In this document: positions 25,201 through 36,500 of the stretch, in pieces
Layout of the letters: every line of letters starts with the position of its first letter
Position numbering within the stretch: the stretch's first letter is position 1
Source of the DNA: Membranipora membranacea
Lineage: Eukaryota > Bryozoa > Gymnolaemata > Cheilostomatida > Membraniporidae
Assembly (NCBI GenBank): GCA_914767715.1
Contig: OU612071.1
Location: 6,863,493 to 6,927,492 of the forward strand
Direction of reading: 5' to 3'
DNA: 64,000 nucleotides
Position numbers and translations under genes: made by a program
Notes under the pieces: generated by a model
Told to the model about the DNA's origin: nothing
Database searches by the model: none
Seen by the model: the letters and a program-made list of their open reading frames with translations, nothing else

Positions 25201-26985
25201 ACAGCAGCGTTATGTCATCGGGGAATTCCGGTTATTATAGGCCTCACTTCACTTGCGCAGGTCACCTGTCTAGGTTAATTATTAGTAGGTCTATGGTTTT
25301 AGTTAATTAGCAATTTCTCGATCAAATATTGTGTATGTATTTTGTTTTGCTGTGTTATGTGCATATCTCATTTGATGCACAAAGACTGCGCTTCAATATA
25401 GCAGGATCCATCCAGCCAGCCATCTTGTATTCCTGTTCATTACTTATCTCCTCCTCTGACAGGTGGATGTAACTGCGAGATACAATGAGACAGAAGGGTT
25501 GATACATCAACTTATCAAAATGAAGATTCCAGCTTTCAAAAAATCAGACAATCATGTGCAACTTTCCCCAAAAGGTGAGCTGCATTCTGCTGGTCGTTAT
25601 TTGACTAATACATGGTAATTTAGTACTTAGCATTTATGATATATAAATAATCGTTTAATCAATATTAACCCGTATGGCTGATTCATTTTATACACATATT
25701 TGAATCCTTTTTTTTCCTAGAGAGTGAAGAAATTCAGCCTTCTATGGAGTTATCAGTTGCCAATGATGGTTTCCTTATTCAGCCCCCACCACAACAGCCC
25801 GGCCCACCCATTTCTATGCAATTGATTAAAACAGTCGAACTAGCAAATGGATACAGTGTTGTGTCTGTGACCACTGATGGAAATAGCACTTTCATAGGCT
25901 CACATTCAAATGAAGTTTATGAAATTGGTTCCAAATCAGATGAGCAGACACTTCTGTGTAATCCTGGTGGTCGTGTAGAAAGCCTCCAAATTTATGAGGA
26001 TGAAGTTTATGTATGGGCAGCGGATGCGGTGCAAATCTTTAAAAAATCAGGTCTGCTTGAAAGAACCTGGAATGCCGGCAGTGATTGTGATAGTTTAAGG
26101 GTTTTGAATGGGAAGGTCGTTGTATCCATTGGAGCAGAATCATCATTGGCTGTGTACTCCCTAACAGGGCAACTTGAAAAAAAAATCCTATGTCCAGAGA
26201 TAAGCGGTGGTTACAATTCAATGGCTGTGTGTGATGATAAAACAGTGATAGTAACTGACTTTGGCACTGGCAGCGTGTTTAGGGTCAATATAGAAAGTGG
26301 TGAGGTGCTGTGGACAACAAAGAAGATTGAGTACCCTGAAGGGGTTGTCTGCTACAGGAACCAATATGTACTTGCCTCTAGCTACTCAGCTGACACTCCG
26401 ATATGGATACTTGATATCAATTCAGGTTAGCTCACCTCACACCAACTTCATGTTGTTAGTTGTCATTGGCTCTGGAATAATGATATATGCTCTGTTATCT
26501 CATTTTGATCATTCTTTGTCCGCCAACGATTTTCATTGAAAGTGTGAGTTACTGTGGTACAAATAAAGTTATTTGATGTTTGATGCGGAGGTCTATGATA
26601 ACTTTACTATATTTAGTGATGTAATCAATGTCTTCCAGTGGCCTCTAGGTAACTATTGATAGAGTAGGATGTAAATTTGTGTGGAGTGTTGAAAATTCAA
26701 TCAAGGTATGACAATTGCTACTTGGTAGTTTCAATTTTGAATTCCCTCCTATCAAGTTGTACTTGTAAAAACACATTCTTGTCAAATCTCGCCTCTCTTG
26801 GCTCTGTAGGTGAACTTCTGGGTAAGATGACTGGAGAAAAAGGTGATGATGACGATCACTTTGACCTTCACATAGACGAGGATGTACTCATGGTGACTAA
26901 ATACAACGGGTGCTCAATGCAGTATTATAAGCTGGATGTTGAGCAATTAGTTCATCTATGGAGCGTTGGTGGTTCTGATCTTTGA
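22206..26985 (+). CDS. TRIM-like RING/B-box/beta-propeller gene, copy 1 (coiled-coil exons deleted)
   Basis: Likely E3 ubiquitin ligase of the TRIM family. Exon 1 (22206-22369) is a C3HC4 RING: CSLC, then LPC, GHIFCVKC and RCSLC. Exon 2 (23323-23482) and exon 3 (24024-24213) carry two B-box-like zinc modules with Cys/His pairs. Exon 6 (25463-25574) is a short helical piece. Exon 7 (25721-26425) and exon 8 (26810-26985) form a repeat-rich beta-propeller. All junctions are AG/GT. Compared with copy 2, exon 4 and the first half of exon 5 are missing; the second half survives at 24263-24334 with its donor but no acceptor. Splicing exon 3 to exon 6 breaks the frame, whereas exon 3 to exon 7 keeps it and would give about 464 residues without coiled coil. 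Reading on past exon 3 stops at 24245. It may work without oligomerising or be a pseudogene. Confidence 0.8.
24263..24334 (+). pseudogene. orphan 3' half of exon 5 of TRIM-like copy 1
   Basis: Exactly 72 bases (24 codons, starting VGVMLDRISRQ) align with the last 72 bases of exon 5 in copy 2 (45120-45191) and end at a splice donor. The bases just before it (ATCATGAAG) match intron 3 of copy 2 at about 43688, so the deletion joined intron 3 to the middle of exon 5 across shared bases (GAAG). Confidence 0.75.
24824..25295. mobile_element. hAT-like foldback MITE in TRIM-like copy 1
   Basis: 472-bp element with inverted arms (24824-24980 and 25151-25295) and the 8-bp duplication GTTTTAGT on both sides (24816-24823 and 25296-25303). 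The ends, CATAGACCTACT...CCTAGACAGG, resemble those of the 3.16-kb element at 10945, so both were probably mobilised by one transposase. It has no coding capacity and lies in the intron before exon 6. Confidence 0.85.
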
Positions 26986-28011
26986 ACATGTTCCCAGAAA
27001 AATCATATCACAGTGATTATATTGTTGTTACCAATTTCGTGAAACTCAAACCCTCTCTTTTTGACACTGCAAGTAAGAAAAGGACAGCTTTTATGCGGTC
27101 CGCATATAAAATGCTTTTAACAATACTTTGAGGATATATCATTATTTTTATCACCGTTTAATCGGATTTGTAATACATCATTGTTAACTCACATTAACAT
27201 CAATATTTTGAAACTTTTCTTAATATCTCGTATCCAACCAATCTATAATAAAATAAAGCATCTATCTTGTAATTTAAACCAAGTCTCTTTTTTTGCTCTT
27301 TTGTTACGGGTAACAGAATCACTAACAGCGCTTTTAAATCTACTTTCCTCTTTTAATGGAAACTGAATTAGGTTTCTTGAGTTCCTGTACACTTAAAAGC
27401 GGTAATTTATATTCATATCCCGGTCACACAAAGGCTTCTTTGGTGGCTTGATACTGGAACTATTCCTTCTTAGGCAATTTACCTTAAAGTGGCAGACAAC
27501 CACAAAAGTTGTAGTTTGATATTTGATGCGTAATGATGAACTCCTTCTAAATTTCGATGTTATAGATAAATGTTAAATTTGAAAATTTTAATTATTTCAA
27601 TTAAAAACTCTCTTCCACCATTTTGTTTCGGTAACACAAATACCCGTACTCTCCAAATAAATATATTATTGGGATAAAATGATGTATAAAAGAATTTTTT
27701 TCTAGAATCAAAGCATTTATCGTTTGTTGTGTCAATATTGATATCTAAACAGGCATCTCAGTTACACAATCACCTACACAAAGAATATTATTGCTTTCAA
27801 TAACAAAAATTAAGCATTTACATTGAGATTATAATAGCTTCTCAACTTAATTCAGTTTATTGCAGCCATGGGGTGGAGGGGCTATTGACTGCCCTGTGGT
27901 GCAGATCCAAAGCCTATACCTTGGATTTCTATTGTTGAATATGTTTCCTACTGGAAGAGGTTAATTGCATATTGATACGTATTTAGTGGTGCCAGTGTTG
28001 TCTTCTTCTTT
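26986..28011. other. 3' flank of TRIM-like copy 1, intergenic
   Basis: AT-rich, no gene. Contains AATAAA-type signals (for example about 27248) that could end the transcript. Confidence 0.4.
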
Positions 28012-29064
28012 AAAGACTTAGTTTGAGGCTGTTATTTTGTATCACATCTTATTCTTTATATTTTATTCTATCATGTGAGTGATTTCCAGCTTTAAAATCC
28101 AAATATTGAGGAATTAATGGGCCTCTCAAACTTCCAAGGTGACGGCAGTCTATCGGCATTAGGAATCAGCTGGCACACTGTGGGACGTCACAACGCGTCA
28201 TACTTATTATGATATACTAATAGATAGGATGATGATCAAAATTTTCAGAGATATAGAGGGTCTCAAACCCAGGACTAAATTGCCAAGAAGGCAGCGCCGC
28301 TATGGCTGAGCTATATTGTCTACAGGAGCTGTACCTAGTGATGTGATGGGAGCCGCATTGCATGCTGGTATGAAATACCCAGGTTCGATTCCTACCTAGG
28401 TTTGAAATTTGTGTGTGATTATTAGGCCAATCCAAATTAATTTCTCGATCTAGATGAACGCCCGCCACCTTTTCAGAGCCCTGATAAAATCAAAATACTG
28501 CCAGACGCCAAATGGAGATTGGCTACTTATTTGTATACAAACATTGTGAAAGTACATGGTTATAACAGGCAGCCTAAAGAACTTTTAGTGCTCAGATGGC
28601 TTGCAATGTGAGTTTGTAGCATTACATTATCAAACACTGGTGATGGCAAACTCAACCATTTAATATTTGTGCATGTTAAATGGAGAAAGAAAATAAAATA
28701 GAATTTTCATCCACTTGAGTTCAGGGTAGATAGATAAAATGAAAAACTATTTTACCTCCAGCTGTTTTGTAGGGCTAAAATATAAAATAAAAAAACAACT
28801 CCCTCCACCTACAAATCTTCATACTGTCATCTAGATCAAGGTATTAATTTGGAGTGGTCTTAGTATAATAAATATGACGCGTTGTGACGACCCACACGGT
28901 GTGCCCGCTGATTCCCAATGCTAATTGAAGGTGATCACCCTGGAAGTTTGAGAGCCCATAACTTCCTCAATATTTGGTGTCTAAGGCTGTAAATCGCTCA
29001 CATGATAAAATAAAATATGGAGAATAAGATGTGGTACAAAATAGCAGCCTCAAACTAGGTCTTT
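28012..29064. mobile_element. 1.05-kb foldback element with SINE-like insert
   Basis: The left arm (28012 to about 28212) and right arm (about 28861-29064) are inverted copies with roughly 85-90% identity by eye; both contain GTCACAACGCGTCATA in arm orientation. The ends are AAAGAC(C/T)TAGTTTGAGGCTG. I could not find a convincing target duplication, so the superfamily is open. Confidence 0.75.
28262..28425 (+). repeat. tRNA-derived SINE-like sequence
   Basis: In the loop of the foldback element. A box-A-like TGGCTGAGCTAT at 28303 and a perfect box-B GGTTCGATTCC at 28382-28392 suggest a Pol III promoter of tRNA origin. The spacing is too long for a working tRNA and no cloverleaf forms, so I call it a SINE head, not a tRNA gene. 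Confidence 0.45.
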
Positions 29065-32000
29065 GAACTAGCTATGTCTGTATCCTTATTAGACCTGCAA
29101 AGTCGTCAAGTTCATTATACTGTTGGTTCAATTTCAATTGTGTTTGTTTTGCATCTTCTACCTTCTTACAAGCAATATGACGATATGACATATAAAATAT
29201 AAACATAACACAGAAGCTTTGCATGGGATACTGACTTGAGATCTAGTGGTCCCATTTTTTCGATTTTTCATGCTTAGTGATATTCGAGCTCTCAATAAGG
29301 ATAATTTCGATGTAATTTAGTTTTGAACACAATTAGGCCTATTGAAAGATAAGGTTTATTCAATTATTAATTTCAACCACCCTGTTCAAGCGAACAAGAC
29401 AATCTGAGATTGCTGCTTCTCACTATTGAGTTATATTTCTTCCAGGTATGGAAGGGTAACTTCCTTAACATGTGTTCGGTTCTTTGGCCTTGATTGATTA
29501 CTCAGGGTAAGCTGATTTGGTAAAGTCTTGATGGCTAATGGCTAATTTACTGGCCACAGAGAATGGAATTTATTGAGAATAATTGTGCTGTATGAGGATA
29601 GCTACCAAACAATGTTACGTTCTCTAGCAGCAGACAATGTTCGCTATGATTAGGAGCAGGTGTGCAATATGCCTTTGTAATCGCCTGACTATACTCCATC
29701 CAGAGTTAACCAGGGGAAGGCAATTTCTAATTTATTCATGATCTGTACTACTCACCCTTGTAACATCTATTATTTGTCAATCTTGAATAATCTCGGCATT
29801 GAATAAGAGTGATGACAATGATTGATGGTCAAAATTACGAAATCAATGTCAAGATTAATCTTATTTTCCTATGTAGTTGAGAATTTCTGCATTTCTTCAT
29901 TTCTCCATTGTTGATCATAGTCCTAAAAAAAAGATTGCAGGTAAAAAGTCAAATGAATTTTCAGCAAAATGAGAGCAGATAACTCCAAATTTGTTCAGCC
30001 CATTGTTTTGGATATGAGTTTGAATCCAGAGGAAAAGTATATAAAAGTGGCTCAATATTGTGAGTGGCACTGGGGTGAGTTGGGGGAGTGTATTTTACAC
30101 ACCCATGCAGAAAACCTCATCCAGTCAAATGAATTTAAGCTTAATAATTATACCACTTTCCCATCCATCTATCAATCCTTGACCCAGTATAACAATATTT
30201 TCCTTTGGGTATTGTTTGGAATCTTAAGTGTCAATATCTGTATGTCACATCATTAATTTATTATGATTTCTGCTCCCTCCTATAATGTTTACGGTGACTC
30301 GTTTGCATTGGTCAGAGTTATATGTGTCTCAGAACTAGGACCACAGCTAATTTGGACATACAATGTTCTTTTTGCCTTTCTAAATAACTTAAATCAGTGT
30401 GTAACAAGCTACTTGTCGATGTTTTGTCAAAGAATTATATTTCAATTTAGAAATAATGTTAGTCCTAATTGCAGGCATGGTATTTAGCCGATATATGTAG
30501 GATGCTCCCCTCTAATAAATTAATGCCAGATGGAAAAAAGGTTGCATTGCGCCGAAGGACAAAAGGCTATAATTCCAGTGTAAACTTCCTACCGGGGAAG
30601 GAGATTTTGTATCATTGATGGTATTTACTAAAAACATTTCTATTTCGATAGTTGATATATTCTTCAGCGTCTCTTTCCATATTAACATCATCTATTCTAA
30701 TGCAAAACAACATTAAAAGAAATGTTGAACCTAGTGCAGAACGTGTAACTTTGATGTCGATTTTGTGGAGCTCCCTGCACACAAAGCTGTCTTCAATTTC
30801 TTCAGAGAATATAGAGCAATCTTCAATTTTAAAACTCCATCTTCATAATAAATTCTTCAAATCAACTGGACTGTGGTGTTATCTACTCATTTCTGCTTAG
30901 AAAAACCCATTTTCTTGAGTTTCGGTTCTGTTTTGATTGACTGATGAGCTTGAGTTTGTTATTGTTTAGAGTTTTGTGTCCAAAACACCTAACCTGAATA
31001 GCTAACTCCAAATTGTTGGACTGAATTATAGTCTAAATTCTAAAATCTTATATTGATTTTTCATTTCAATTGACCAATCTTTTCTTCAACTTTAAATCAC
31101 TCAATCTTCAACCTACAGTAAAATACGCGTGGAGCCCCATTTTGTTGGTGAGAGATGATCTTCCTTATGCATGCTTAGAATTATAATTTCGAATAAGAAC
31201 AACCATGCTCAAAAAGAGCGCAGTCGTATCCATAATTAATAATGTCTGAGGGTAAAAAAGATGCGCCATTATAAGCTTTATCTCCAAAAAAACGAGATTT
31301 CAGCAGATTGTCATTTTTCTTCATTTTGTACAAGAAAGGATAATCCTTAAACATACATATATCTCATTCTAAGTTGACAACTGCCTTATTCCTATTGGTT
31401 GTGGGATGAAAGCCTTCCCATTTCCAGTAGGTTGTATGCATATTGCCAGTACACCGATCTTTCTGACTTTGGGTCACAGCCTGTGAACATAGACATTTCA
31501 TTGCCCATCATACTTGCCAAGTAATCTAAATACAAAATAGGGAGATTCCAATTTTTATCAAGATCTGAAAATGTGCTCAGTCACAGACAGTGAGAATCCA
31601 GATAAGGTACTATATTCCTGTTTGACTAGCATTAAATATGTTTCAAAGTGTTTGGTCTGAGCTTTGTTAAATTGTAGTGGACCTACCAATGGAATGGTTA
31701 AGTTTCTATTTTCCTTCACTTAAATTTAACTAGACTAGACAGTACAAAACTATTACTAAAAAATGTGTGATCTGAAAGGAAATGAAAACTTAATGTGTGC
31801 ACTTGACTACCTACTTTATATTATGACCAATGACAGTCAGTGTTGTGAGTTATGAGAGGATGCTATTGGTCATTCACAATAATAGAATCTTAACAAAACA
31901 AAATAAATAAATTTATTAGGTTTGTTTAATTTGATAATTCCTTTCAATTTTGCGTGCAAAGACCTTAACAGTAACTAGTCAACAACAAGATGTGCTTGGA

Positions 32001-33374
32001 TAACTATCAAAAACTGCGATTGGACTGTTTTCTCTTAAATCTGGAGGAAATAGTGAGATTTACAAAAAGTGGGAGGTGGGTGTAAAAGTCTGGAGGGTCA
32101 AGACTATATCGGGAGACTTGGCAAGTATGTCGCCCCTATCAAGTGATGAATCTTGTATATCCAGAATGACTGCTGACATTGGAGTTTTTCAATTTTAGAA
32201 TTATTGCCTACTCAGTTCATTAAGGTTATTTTGGCAAATGTTAGGCTAAAATGTTGTCTCTTATTGTTGAAAATTGGTGGCCCATTTGAAGTATAGAGTG
32301 ATCACACCATCTATCTATCTGTGTAAAACATTTTAGTTTCAAACATGTGGCTAGACTGCTTCACTGAGTAAAGGTGTAGAAAGTAAATTTTTTAACAATA
32401 GTCAAAGACAGAGTTTTTTACTCCTTTGTCAAGGTACCTGCAAGCTTTGTGTCAAAGGGAAAGTTATGTGAAGCTTGATGCCAAAAACTCCTTTCATCTA
32501 TTTGTCACAATTATAGGGTTCTGGAGAATGAACTGAATTCAAAGTTTTCGATTACAGTAAAAAATAGAATATGCAGGCTCTCCCATAAAAATTTCTTTTT
32601 GTACAGCCTTACTCCACAATTAGACTCGATGTTTTATGCTTAAATTACACCTAACTATTCTCGCCAAAATTGATAAGGTGGGTATAGCTAGGAAGGCAGT
32701 ATTGTGGCTGCTTTTACAATAGGATTAACTGTTACAATCCTTGAATGATGCTGCCACAAAGTACCCTTGGTCTGTGCAGTCATTGAACCTTAATTTTATC
32801 GAAAGGTCCTCATTTCAAATGTATCTGCGGTCCATTGTCTATACTAATGGGCTTTGGTTGGCACCCAGGTGTGCTCCGACCAGCCTGCAAACAGAGAGCA
32901 ACCTGGCGCAGATATTGTGGCCTGGCCACTAAGGCAACGAATTTCGCCGCCTATGCTCCGGGATGTGGCTTGTGACAAGACATCTGATTTAAATCAACCT
33001 TCAATTTTAATCAGATGTAATAAAGCCTTAATACATGAAAATCATAAGAAGCAACAAGTCTTGAGACACGAAGATTACCCTCAGATTTTGATATTCTAAT
33101 ATTACATTGCCTTTAAATCCTTTTGAAAAGATAAACAAGCACAACAGCAACAAAATCTTTCCCTGTAATGAAAGACACAAAATGCAATACAACTGGTTGT
33201 TTACAATTAAGATTTCTTGGGGGATTAGAAAATTTACTCTGAGAAAACAATGTCTGTAATTGCTCTAAATGATATCTTCATCCAGCTTAGGTCTCAAATG
33301 TACTTGGATCGTTTCAATGCACTGCGTGAAGAACTGCTTCCAATTTTGTTTGGGGGCCATCTCAGACTTGTTGT
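29065..33374. other. intergenic, weak exon-like segments only
   Basis: No gene I can defend. Around 29964-30059 there is an exon-like stretch after TTTCAG and before GTGAGT (contains LDMSLNPEEKYIKVAQ), and another at about 30738-30851 ends in a stop next to AATAAA. I could not link them by phase. A 43-codon frame at 33251-33379 begins with a plausible ATG but is too short to judge. Confidence 0.35.
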
Positions 33375-33582
33375 TTATTGAGGCAGCCCACCTGTTTGGC
33401 TAACCGAATCCTCACAAGTAACAACATTATAACTTGTGGCAGTATAGATACAGTCCGAGGGCACGATTTTTAAAAAATGTACAAATTCAACCGTAACATG
33501 AATGATTTCAATGGTTATTTCAGGACTGCAATTCCTAAATGGTGATAAATACTCCAAGGTCTTCCATACAGATACCAGGTCA
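33375..33582 (-). other. possible terminal exon on the minus strand
   Basis: On the minus strand a splice acceptor (CATTTTCAG) is followed by about 68 open codons. They end in CAATAAAC, so the stop overlaps a polyadenylation signal. Composition is protein-like, with two spaced Cys and hydrophobic helices. I do not recognise a family and found no upstream exon in phase. Confidence 0.3.
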
Positions 33583-36500
33583 CTGAAAATGCAGCAGAAT
33601 ATTTCACAAATAATATATGTGTATTATTAGGGTTGAGCCCTCCAGACACACAGTTATCATAATCCTATACGCATCCAGCATAATCACATTAGTGTTTTTC
33701 AATAATAAAAATATTAGGATGACATTCGTGTAAAATTTAAGCTCAAACATTTGGGTGTATTTTGAAAATGCTATCATTGAACAGTATCCACTGAAAAAGC
33801 CAATTCCAAACCATTTTTCGGAACATAGAAACATACAAAGTGAGGATGGTATAGCATAAACACCTCTCCCCGAGCACCGTCTACTTGATTGTGCAATAAC
33901 TCCCGGAAGAAGGTTTACCCGGCTAGCCATGAGTGAAGTGATCGCAACCTTGTATCACTTTTTTAGAAGCATGGACCATGGTTTTGTTGAGTAAAGAGAG
34001 TGTGGATAATTGAATGTCGACAAGGTATCATGGTCGATTTCAAAAATGTAAATTTATGAGCAGCCAGCCACTAGAGCCTATTGATTCAACATAATATGAT
34101 ATGATATCTTAGATGGAATATAATTGGTGTAAAAAAGCGGGGCAGACTCAATATGGGCCAATTTTTGTATCAAAACTGGGGTTTCAGGCTTGGAATACTG
34201 GTGCGAAAATATATTTGTTCTGAGCAGGAATTACAAAATATCTAACTCTGGTTATATTAATCAAAAATTCTATCGAGGTAAAAGTGCAGATCTGACTGGC
34301 TAAAAGTGCAATACTACAAGACAAACAGAATCGGATATGGATTCTGGAAATGTCTGAATAAGTATGTAGAATGATGAAGATAAATTATTTTGAGGTATCT
34401 AGTCATTTTGAAAGAATTTGATGGGTATCTGATGGGTCACCACAATCTATACTGAAAACTTGTATCAATCAACAGAAATAGTCTTTCGTTTAAGTTCAGT
34501 ATAGCATCTCCATTGTCATTTGTATATTGCTCCACTCCTTTTATAAAAGGCAATTAAAATTTGTTCGAAACTGTACACAATGGCATAGAAACTACAAATA
34601 TATAGGCACTTTGCACTGCCTTGCGCAACATTGCCACTGCACTGATGGATGAAATAAACACCATAATGAAAAAGTAAATCGCAATTTTAAATATGTTAAA
34701 AAAATATTTCAAACATGACCTAAAAAGCTCATTTAGATAATGTGATGAACTGATGCTCCAAAAAAAAACAGATCTCTGTGAGTTACCATGTCAAATTGTA
34801 ATTCTGCCCAAACAGAAAAAGATGAACTTGGAGATTTTTTGTCAGATTTGGAGTTTTTTGCAGCAAAAAATAAATGAATAGTTAGCTGATTGACTAACGA
34901 TCCAGGTGACCAAATGTGGTTATTCTGAATTAAAAACTGTAGGAAGATAGCTTTTGGAAAAGTAAGGAAGAGATAACTACAACTGAGCATTTTTGACTTT
35001 AAATAACTGAGTATTGTCCTATGTAGACTCTTCTCTGATGATACATCAGCCTTGAATGAGTGATCATCTTTTTCTCTACCAACTTGTAGGTCCAGTGACA
35101 TTTACGCTCTGATATGCCCTGATTTGCTCTGCTCGGTGTGAGGACCATTATTTTCCCTGCGGCTGTGTAGGTCAGGTGACATTTGCGCTCTGTTATGCTC
35201 TGCGCGGGTACAAGGACCCAGCTATTCCCTGTAATTGTTTCGTTTTGCACTGATCAAGGTCAGCAATTGGTTACGCTGGTAAGGGTTGGCAACCCTAAAC
35301 AAAGTGTCATGTGGCACAGTTTATGTTTTCTTTACCAACCAACATTGAACTATATATTTTATTTTCGTAACATCTGAAATATTATAATCGACCTCAAACC
35401 AACCATATTTTCTTATTTGATTAGGTAGAGTAAAAATTTGCCATAAGCTTTTGCTCAAATTTAGTACCAAGTACTCATATATTTTTGTGATCCTCAGACC
35501 AAATTTGGATTGAGATTTATCTCATCCGCCAGACTCTATGTACTTTTAATTTTTTTTAGTTTTTCCGTACCCGACAAAGCTTTAATGCAGCTATAAATCT
35601 ATAAATGTATTACCAATTGCCTTGGCAAATGTCATTGTTGTCATTTGAAATTGTTTTCTTTTTTTCTCAAAATATCTCTTTATCCCGCAAAATTTAACTC
35701 AAATTATCTCCTAGACCAACTAAGCCACATCTACTAATAACCTTATTGATCACAACATGGATTCAGAGATAGCAATAAGCAATAATCTTGAGTGCTGTAT
35801 ACGTCTATGTTCATCCCAATAGTTTGGGGGGATAGTCAGGCTGCAACTTACTCTCCCTCATTTTTAGAAAGTTCTAACTTTGTAACAAGTAATAGTGTTA
35901 TCCTGGTGTACTGGTGTTATAAAGTTTAACCGGCAACTAGGAGATAGACATGAGGATGGGCAGTCTGCAGTCAGGTCAAAGGTCAAATATCTCTACAGTC
36001 AGGTCAAAGGTCGAATACCTCTAGCTAGTTTTCTTGTACATTCATCTTCAGCCGGTCTTCATTGACAGTCTCACTCTCCTCTTTGTCTTTCTGGCTCGAT
36101 CGGCGTCTTGTTAATTTACACCAGAGTCTAGGTCGACTTTACTGATAATTTTCCTCGAACTACTATCAGTTAGCTCACTTTTATTATACACAGTTAGCTG
36201 ATCCTGATTGTTTTTTAAACCTTACCCACAAATATGTAATATATGGATATTGCTTATTGTGAAGCGCTTTACATAAAGCCAATTGGATCTGGTTACCAAC
36301 ATTCATTATTAGAGATCTAATTATTTTTATGTTGCATTAGAAGTGTAAAATGGTAAAAATTGTAGATTGTTTAGAAAAGAAAACCAGAATGATCATCATT
36401 TTATTCCCTTTTTAATGCCTAATGTATGTTCTTGGCATCTGTGCCTTTCAAGCCAACAAACAAGTATCAGCATCATTATATATCGGTACATTATCTGTGG

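Noticed and set aside
29964-30851. Exon-like segments, the first with good splice borders
   Set aside because: No way to join them in frame and no recognisable domain.
34733-35250. Minus-strand frames of 122 and 83 codons
   Set aside because: They overlap in different frames, and part is the translation of the 80-bp duplication; no protein family seen.
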